Assembly: GCA_029557535.1 (NCBI GenBank)
Contig: JAKQII010000143.1
Span: forward strand, 1-41,198
Length of the DNA: 41,198 nucleotides
Direction: 5' to 3'
From: Acidobacteriota bacterium
GTDB lineage: Bacteria; Acidobacteriota; Blastocatellia; Pyrinomonadales; Pyrinomonadaceae
Made by a program: the position numbers and the translations under genes. Position 1 is the stretch's first letter. Every line of letters starts with the position of its first letter. Positions 34,956 to 41,198 of this stretch are shown in pieces. The notes under the pieces were generated by a model. The model searched no databases. It saw nothing but the letters and a program-made list of their open reading frames with translations, and had not been told where the DNA came from.

Positions 34956-36061
34956 CATTCGGAACAGGACTTTGCGAATGAATAGACGGTTTGGGTAGTA
35001 ACGACTGCAACGCTGCCGTCCGCCCCCGGAGCAACGGCGAGAATCCGCATCCCATCATCGACGGGCAGGGAATTGACGGGTTTTCCCGTCCCGAGAGAGT
35101 GGATTTCGACGGTCATCCGAAGCCGGTTCGGGACGAAGAAATATCCGGAGGATACGATCGGAGGGTCGAGCACGCGGTCCCCGATCCGCGACTTCCAATC
35201 GACCGTACCGCGTCGGAGATTGAGCTTGTAGACAAAGTTGTCGGTCGATCCGAAAAGAACAGACGTCCCGGCGCCGACGGCTCCGGTGACGGTTCCTCCG
35301 GTCCTGAAGCGCCACCGCGCATCGCCGTTTTCCGGATCCACCAGCACGAAGTCGCCGTTTCCGGCGAGTGCGAAGATCCCCGCATCGTCGTCTCCACCGA
35401 ACACCCGGACATAGTCGGCCGCCGGCAACTCGCCTTCAACGTTCCCGTCGCTGAGCCGGACGACCGCAAAGCCGGAGTCCCGTTTCAGCAGGATCCTCGC
35501 CGCGCCGGCCGCAACACCATCGGCAATTGAAAGATCCGGTTGCGTCGTGGTCCAGATTCTCGAACCCGTCAATGACGATACAGCAGTTACCCCGCCCTCC
35601 ACCGACTTCAGCAGGAGTATGCCGTCAATGGAACCGGCCGCGGAAAATTCCATCTTCGGAAACCGCCGGATCTCCCGCGACAGCCCGGACTCACCGGAAA
35701 AATGCCTGAGGACGAATGAATCACCCGATTCAAAGAGGCCGAATGCCGTGCCGTCCGGCAAATAACCGGGAGAACCGACGATACGGCCGCCGGAATCCGT
35801 GGTCCAGGAGTTGCGAAGTCCGTTTATTGAGTATTTTCGGAGGTGGGGGAGGGAGGCGAGGAGTATGTTGGCGTTATCGTTATCAGACGCGAAGAGCGGG
35901 AAATCAGTCCGTTCCGAACTGATCCGAGCGCAGACACGCAGCGGTTCGTCGAATCGTGCCGCGTCCTGGCCGGGGACCGCAATCGCACCGAGGATCAGGA
36001 GAAATCCGGCGAATGCGGCGGCCAGGCGGCTTGAATGAATGTCGGGCGTGTCGATTTTCAT
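34955..36061 (-). CDS. PQQ-like beta-propeller repeat protein, exported
   Basis: Signal peptide-like N-term; repeated VDPENGDARWRFRTGGTVTGAVGAGTSVLFGSTDNFVYKLNLRRGTVDWKSRIGDRV blades. Confidence 0.78.
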   Translation of the reverse strand: MKIDTPDIHSSRLAAAFAGFLLILGAIAVPGQDAARFDEPLRVCARISSERTDFPLFASDNDNANILLASLPHLRKYSINGLRNSWTTDSGGRIVGSPGYLPDGTAFGLFESGDSFVLRHFSGESGLSREIRRFPKMEFSAAGSIDGILLLKSVEGGVTAVSSLTGSRIWTTTQPDLSIADGVAAGAARILLKRDSGFAVVRLSDGNVEGELPAADYVRVFGGDDDAGIFALAGNGDFVLVDPENGDARWRFRTGGTVTGAVGAGTSVLFGSTDNFVYKLNLRRGTVDWKSRIGDRVLDPPIVSSGYFFVPNRLRMTVEIHSLGTGKPVNSLPVDDGMRILAVAPGADGSVAVVTTQTVYSFAKSCSE

Positions 36062-36159
36062 CGCCGAAAGTTTCTTGATGCGGGAAATATGAGGAAAAGT
36101 TTGCTAGAATTTCGGTACACGTTCATACGTTGCAGAATTTTTTACAGGAGAACGACCTT

Positions 36160-36609
36160 ATGTCATTCAACAAGATCATCATTGTCGGAAATCTCGGACG
36201 CGATCCGGAACTCCGATACACGCCTCAGGGCGACGCGGTATGCAATTTCTCCGTCGCCGTCAATGAAAAGAAGCGCGACAAGGCCGGCGAACTTCAGGAC
36301 ATCACCTCCTGGTTTCGCGTGACGCTCTGGCGCCGGCAGGCCGAAAACGCCGCGAAATACCTCACGAAAGGAAGCCCGGTCTATATCGAGGGCCGGCTCC
36401 ACGTCGACGAGTGGACCGACCGCGACGGAAAGAACCGCTACACGCTCGAGGTCACCGGGACCGACATGCAGTTTCTCGGTGTCCGCGGCGCCGATTCCGA
36501 TTCTCCGTCGGAGGCCGCTTATTCCGGCGGGGCCGTTGGTTCGTCAGCGACCGCTTCGGCCCCGGTAGCGTCCGGCGGCGGAGGTGGCGACGACGATATT
36601 CCTTTCTGA
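36160..36609 (+). CDS. ssb: Single-stranded DNA-binding protein
   Basis: MSFNKIIIVGNLGRDPELRYTPQGDAVCNFSVAVNEK...WFRVTLWRRQAENAAKYLTKGSPVYIEGRL; acidic tail DDDIPF. Confidence 0.97.
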   Translation: MSFNKIIIVGNLGRDPELRYTPQGDAVCNFSVAVNEKKRDKAGELQDITSWFRVTLWRRQAENAAKYLTKGSPVYIEGRLHVDEWTDRDGKNRYTLEVTGTDMQFLGVRGADSDSPSEAAYSGGAVGSSATASAPVASGGGGGDDDIPF

Positions 36610-36634
36610 AACCCGATCTCGGCCCGATAATCAG

Positions 36635-36657
36635 AGGCCCGGCGATCCCGGGCCTTA
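36635..36657. terminator. Hairpin between convergent ssb and accA
   Basis: AGGCCCGG-cgatc-CCGGGCCT followed by TTATT; overlaps the accA stop. Confidence 0.5.
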
Positions 36658-37497
36658 TTCGACCCAACGCCCCATCGCACGGAATTTCTCGTAGCGCTTC
36701 TTGAGCAGCTGCTCGGGATCCGTCTGTGTCAGTTCAGACAACTCCTTTGTCAGGATCTCACGCAGGGCCGCGAACCGTTCGTCGTCCGACGCGCTCCCTT
36801 CGTCCGGCATTACCCAGCTGCCGTCTCCGAAATCTTCGCGGATAACGCCGTCGATGATGCCGAGTTTCTTTAAATCGTCGGCCGTCAGTCGCAGCCCCGC
36901 CGCCGCCGCCGGAGCCTTCGCCGCGTCCTTCCAGAGGATCGCCGCGCAGCCTTCGGGCGTGATCACCGAATAAACCGCGTTCTCGAGCATCAGCACGCGG
37001 TCGCCGACACCGATCGCCAGCGCGCCGCCCGATCCGCCCTCGCCAAGGACGACGACGATCACGGGCACCCGCAGCGAGGCCATCTCCCGCAGATTGAAGG
37101 CGATCGCCTCCGCCTGGCCGCGTTCCTCGGCGTCGATCCCGGGATATGCGCCGGGCGTATCGACAAAGGTGATCACCGGCCGGCCGAACTTCTCCGCGAG
37201 TTTCATGAGCCTGAGCGCTTTCCGGTAGCCCTCGGGCTTTGGCATCGCGAAATTGCGGAACCGGCGCTGGTTCATGTCGCGCCCCTTCTGCTGGCCCGCG
37301 ACCGCGACCTCGAAGCGTCCGAGCTTGGCAAATCCGCAGACCATCGCCGGATCGTCCGCGAACCGCCGGTCGCCGTGGATCTCGACAAAATCGTCAAAGA
37401 CCGCCTCGAGCAGATCGTTCGTATACGGGCGTTTCGGATTCCGGGCTTCCTGCACCCGCGAATACGCGCCCTCTTCGCGTTCACCTAAAGTTTCCAT
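36655..37497 (-). CDS. accA: Acetyl-CoA carboxylase carboxyltransferase subunit alpha
   Basis: ARNPKRPYTNDLLEAVFDDFVEIHGDRRFADDPAMVCGFAKLG...QQKGRDMNQRRFRNFAMPKPEGYRKALRLMKLAEKFGRPVITFVDTPGAYPGIDAEERGQAEAIAFNLREM. Confidence 0.96.
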   Translation of the reverse strand: METLGEREEGAYSRVQEARNPKRPYTNDLLEAVFDDFVEIHGDRRFADDPAMVCGFAKLGRFEVAVAGQQKGRDMNQRRFRNFAMPKPEGYRKALRLMKLAEKFGRPVITFVDTPGAYPGIDAEERGQAEAIAFNLREMASLRVPVIVVVLGEGGSGGALAIGVGDRVLMLENAVYSVITPEGCAAILWKDAAKAPAAAAGLRLTADDLKKLGIIDGVIREDFGDGSWVMPDEGSASDDERFAALREILTKELSELTQTDPEQLLKKRYEKFRAMGRWVE

Positions 37498-40400
37498 GTA
37501 ACCTTGCACCCCTCGCTTAACAATTCGGATTCGAGCCGGCCCGATCCGCGGATCCGCAACGGTTCCGCATGGACCGTGACGATCTTTCCGGCGCCGGCCG
37601 GAACGTCGAGATAGACGTCGCACTGACCCTGTTCGCGGCTGAGCAGCGACAGGAGCCGGTCGATCCGGCGGCCGTCCGCGGCGTCTTCAGGGAGCGTGAC
37701 CACGACGCTCCGTGCGGCGTGCGGAACAGCGTCAGCGAGAAGGCGCGCATTTTCGGCGATGACCGTGATATCGGGTCCGTCCGCTGATTCGACGCGTCCT
37801 TCGACGACCAGTATCTCATCATCGCGGATCAATGCCGAACAGCGGGAGTAGCTTTCCGACCAGACGAGGCATTTGACTCCGCCGGACCGGTCATCGAGCC
37901 GGAAGCTGCAGAACCTGTTGCCCTTCCGGCTCTGACGCACCTGCACGCCGGAGACGATCCCCGCGAGCGTCACCTGCCGGCCCGCGGAAAGCTCGCCGTC
38001 GGCGACTTCGGTGATGCCCAGTTCCTCGAGGCTCCGGCGGTGCTCGTCGAGCGGATGGCTCGAAAGATAGAATCCGACGGCCGCCTTCTCGAGCCGGGAA
38101 AGCTCGGTCGTCGACCACGGGTCGGACTCCGGAACTATCTCCCGCCAGTCCGCCTGAAAACCGCCGGTCGCCTCTCCGAAGAGGGCCGTCTGCCCCTTCA
38201 TCCGGTCGTTCGCCAGCGACTGCCCGTGGGCGAGTATCTTTTCGATCCCGCCGTAGAGCCTTGCCCTCCACGCGGTGGGCGCGAGGTCCGCCGGCTTGAG
38301 CGAGTCGAAGGCCCCGGCGGCGGCGAGGCTTTCCATCGCCTTCCGGTTGACCGCGCCGGCCCCGACGCGCTCTACGAAATCAAGGATCGACGCGAAGCGC
38401 GAGGAGCCGCGCGCCTCGATGATCGCCGCCACGCTCGCCGAACCGATGCCTTTGATCGCCGTCAGCCCGAACCTGACGGCGCCGTCGAGCGCGGTGAATC
38501 CCTCGTCGCTCTCGTTGATGTCCGGAGGCAGCAGTTCCAGGCCGGCGGCGCGCAGTTCCTTCGAGTATTTGTAAACCTTGGCGCTGTCCTGCGCTTCATG
38601 TGAAAGCACGCTTGCATAGAAATAAGCAGGGAAATGCGCTTTAAGATAAGCAGTCTGGAAAGCAAGGTAAGCGTACGCGACGCTGTGGCTCCGGTTGAAG
38701 CCGTAATCGGCGAACTGGGCCATCAGGTTGAAGATCGCCGCCGCCTTGTCCTCGGGCACGCCGTTAAGCACCGCGCCGGAAATGAACTTCTCCTCATGCT
38801 TCGCCATTTCCTCGCGCTTTTTCTTGCCCATGGCGCGACGCATCATGTCGGCCTCGCCGAGCGAATAGCCCGCGAGTTTCTGCGCGAGCTGCATGATCTG
38901 CTCCTGATAAACAAGGATCCCGAAGGTGTTCTTGAGAATCTCCTCCATCGAATCGACGATGTACTCGACCCGCTTTTCGCCGCGGTGCCGCGCGATGAAG
39001 TCATCGACCATTCCGCCGTCGAGCGGACCGGGCCGGTAAAGAGCGTTAAGCGCCGCGAGATCCTCGAGTTCCTTCGGTTTTAAGCGGCGGCAGATCTCCT
39101 GCATCCCCGACGATTCGAACTGAAAGATCGCCTCGGTCCGGCCCTCCGCGAAGAGGCTCATCGCCGCCGTGTCGTTTAGCGGGACCGCGCTCCAGTCGAT
39201 CTCCACACCGCGCTTTGCTTTAAGATGTTTTAAGCAGTCGTTAATCACCGTCAGCGTGGTCAGCGCGAGAAAATCCATCTTAAGCATCCCGACGGCCTCG
39301 AGATCGCCCATCGTATACTGGCTCGTGAGTTCGGCCTTCGCCGATTCGGCGACGGGCACGATCTCGTGCAGCGGCCTCGGCGAGATGACGACGCCCGCGG
39401 CATGGACCGACGTGTGCCGCGAGCAGCCCTCGAGCACGCGCGCCAGGGCGACGAGGTCACGGACCTGTTCGTTCGTTTCGATCAGCGACCGGAGTTCCGG
39501 GACCTGCTCGATCGCCTGCGCGATCGAGACGTTGCGGCCGCGGACCGGCGGCGGGATGAGCTTGGCGACGCGCTCGACGTCGCCGTACGGCATGTTGAGC
39601 GCGCGGCCGACATCCTTGATCGCGGCTTTCGAGGCCATCGTCCCAAAGGTGATGATCTGGCAGACGGAGTCCCGGCCGTAGAACTCCGTGACGTGGTTGA
39701 TGACGTCGCCGCGGCCGCGGACGCAGAAGTCAATGTCGATGTCGGGCATCGAAATACGCTCGGGGTTGAGGAACCGTTCAAACAGGAGGTCGTACTGCAG
39801 CGGGTCGACGTCGGTGATCCCGAGCGAATACGCGACGAGCGAACCGGCGGCCGACCCGCGGCCCGGCCCGACCGGGATCGAGCGCTTCTTCGCGTATTCG
39901 ATGAACTCCCAGACGATCAGGAAATACCCGGAAAATCCCATCTTGCGGATCATTCCGATCTCCGTATCGAGACGCGCGCCGTAGTCCGCGAGCGGGTATT
40001 TCAGCGTGCCGTTCGCGAGCATCGGTTCCCAGACTGTCGCCCGCCGATGCGCGAAACCGTCGCGCACGACCTTCTCGAAATACTCGTCGGCCGTCGCGCA
40101 GCCCGACTCGGGCGGGATCGGATAGTTCGGCAGCGTCAGGCTGTCGCCGAGCGGCAGCTCGAGCGCGCAGCGTTCGGCGATCGCGGCCGTATTCCGCAGC
40201 GCTTCCGGATAATCCTTTCCGAGCGCCCGCCACATCTCGTCGGCCGTCCGCACGTAGTACTTCGTCGATCCGAGCCGGGTGCGGGTCGTTTCGGCCATCG
40301 TCCGCCCCTCGCCGATGCAGAGCAGCACCTCGTGGGCGCGGGCATCCTCTTCGTTCAGGTAGTAGGCGTCGTTGGTCGCCACGAGCCCGACGCCGACCTC

Positions 40401-41024
40401 GTCCGCGAGCGCCGCGAGCAACCGGTTCGTTTCCGCGTCGGACGCGAGACCGTGGTCCTGGATCTCGACGAAGAAGTCCCGGGCACCGAAAGTGTCCCGG
40501 AAGAACGCGGCGGTCTCGGCCGCGCGGTCGCGGTTGCCGTTCTGCAGATAGTGGTTGAGCGCGCCGTGCTCACCGCCGGATAGCGCGATCAGTCCGGCGG
40601 ACCGTTCCGCCAGGATCTCGGCGTCGATCCGCGGCCGGTGATGGAAACCTTCGGTGAACGCCTTTGACGCCAGCCAGACGAGGTTCCGGTAGCCTTCGAG
40701 GTCGCGCGCGAGAAGGACCAGCGGATAGAAGGGCTTTTCGCCGGGCTTGAGCGCGCCCGTACGGTCGAAGCGGCTCCCGAACGTCAGGAGCGCCTCGTAG
40801 CCGATGATCGGACGGATGCCCTGCGCGCGCAGCTTGTTGTAAAAGGTGATCGCCCCGTAAAGGTTGCCGGAATCGGTGATCGCGCAGGCCTCCGTGCCCG
40901 TCTCGGCGAGCTTCGCCGCGAGGTGCTTGATTTGGATTGCACTTTGCAAGAGGCTATAATCCGTATGCAAGTGGAGATGTACGAATTGGCCTGTCTGTGT
41001 CCTCTCGTTCGCGGTATTCGGCAT
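37485..41024 (-). CDS. dnaE: DNA polymerase III subunit alpha
   Basis: PHP domain FVHLHLHTDYSLLQSAIQIKHLA; VGPGRGSAAGSLVAYSLGITDVDPLQYDLLFERFLNPERISMPDIDIDFC; AYRPGPLDGGMVDDFIARHRG-type palm. Start MPNTANER at 41024 preferred. Confidence 0.97.
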   Translation of the reverse strand: MPNTANERTQTGQFVHLHLHTDYSLLQSAIQIKHLAAKLAETGTEACAITDSGNLYGAITFYNKLRAQGIRPIIGYEALLTFGSRFDRTGALKPGEKPFYPLVLLARDLEGYRNLVWLASKAFTEGFHHRPRIDAEILAERSAGLIALSGGEHGALNHYLQNGNRDRAAETAAFFRDTFGARDFFVEIQDHGLASDAETNRLLAALADEVGVGLVATNDAYYLNEEDARAHEVLLCIGEGRTMAETTRTRLGSTKYYVRTADEMWRALGKDYPEALRNTAAIAERCALELPLGDSLTLPNYPIPPESGCATADEYFEKVVRDGFAHRRATVWEPMLANGTLKYPLADYGARLDTEIGMIRKMGFSGYFLIVWEFIEYAKKRSIPVGPGRGSAAGSLVAYSLGITDVDPLQYDLLFERFLNPERISMPDIDIDFCVRGRGDVINHVTEFYGRDSVCQIITFGTMASKAAIKDVGRALNMPYGDVERVAKLIPPPVRGRNVSIAQAIEQVPELRSLIETNEQVRDLVALARVLEGCSRHTSVHAAGVVISPRPLHEIVPVAESAKAELTSQYTMGDLEAVGMLKMDFLALTTLTVINDCLKHLKAKRGVEIDWSAVPLNDTAAMSLFAEGRTEAIFQFESSGMQEICRRLKPKELEDLAALNALYRPGPLDGGMVDDFIARHRGEKRVEYIVDSMEEILKNTFGILVYQEQIMQLAQKLAGYSLGEADMMRRAMGKKKREEMAKHEEKFISGAVLNGVPEDKAAAIFNLMAQFADYGFNRSHSVAYAYLAFQTAYLKAHFPAYFYASVLSHEAQDSAKVYKYSKELRAAGLELLPPDINESDEGFTALDGAVRFGLTAIKGIGSASVAAIIEARGSSRFASILDFVERVGAGAVNRKAMESLAAAGAFDSLKPADLAPTAWRARLYGGIEKILAHGQSLANDRMKGQTALFGEATGGFQADWREIVPESDPWSTTELSRLEKAAVGFYLSSHPLDEHRRSLEELGITEVADGELSAGRQVTLAGIVSGVQVRQSRKGNRFCSFRLDDRSGGVKCLVWSESYSRCSALIRDDEILVVEGRVESADGPDITVIAENARLLADAVPHAARSVVVTLPEDAADGRRIDRLLSLLSREQGQCDVYLDVPAGAGKIVTVHAEPLRIRGSGRLESELLSEGCKVTWKL

Positions 41025-41044
41025 TGCGTTCGTCTGTAGAAGAT

Positions 41045-41198
41045 ATGAAAAAAGTCTATCTTGAAACATTCGGTTGTCAAATGAATGTTTCCGATTCGGA
41101 GCGGGTCCTGACGACCCTCGCCGGGGACGGTTACGAGGTCACGGGCGACGAACATTCGGCTGAGATCGTGATCTTCAATACCTGTTCCGTCCGCGAGA
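41045..41198 (+). CDS. miaB: tRNA-2-methylthio-N6-dimethylallyladenosine synthase (partial, runs off window)
   Basis: ATG 41045: MKKVYLETFGCQMNVSDSERVLTTLAGDGYEVTGDEHSAEIVIFNTCSVR, the UPF0004 N-terminal domain of MiaB with GCQMN and NTCSVR. Not in the ORF track because it is truncated. Confidence 0.93.
   Translation, partial: MKKVYLETFGCQMNVSDSERVLTTLAGDGYEVTGDEHSAEIVIFNTCSVRE

Overview
GC-rich bacterial chromosomal segment. Protein style and gene content suggest Acidobacteriota/Blastocatellia-like, but that is inference only. Left flank: two minus-strand tRNAs (Cys, Gly), a nagZ-SBP (family 5) operon, a secreted CAP-domain protein and mutS. Core (~7.2-31.0 kb): a Wzx/Wzy-type exopolysaccharide/O-antigen locus. 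It has a Wza-like export protein, a Wzc-like BY-kinase, glycosyltransferases, gmd-fcl (GDP-L-fucose), a flippase, two methyltransferases, a Wzy-like polymerase, ADP-heptose genes with an unusual HldC-GmhA fusion, an asparagine-synthase homologue, a UDP-L-FucNAc module (FnlB/FnlA/FnlC-like), a WbuB-like GT, a WbjF/WbpV-like SDR and a WbpL-like initiating transferase. Next to it (31.1-33.5 kb) is the most interesting unit. It starts with a PqqD-domain protein fused to an internal twin-arginine-like signal and a 41-aa, 8-Cys tail. That gene has its own promoter-like and terminator sequences and is followed by an HPr-kinase-like protein and an NTP_transf_5-like nucleotidyltransferase, resembling a peptide-modification (RiPP-like) system. 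Right flank is housekeeping: tsaB, rimI, a DUF465-like small protein, a PQQ-propeller protein, ssb, accA, dnaE and the start of miaB. All calls come from reading the sequence; no database search was run.
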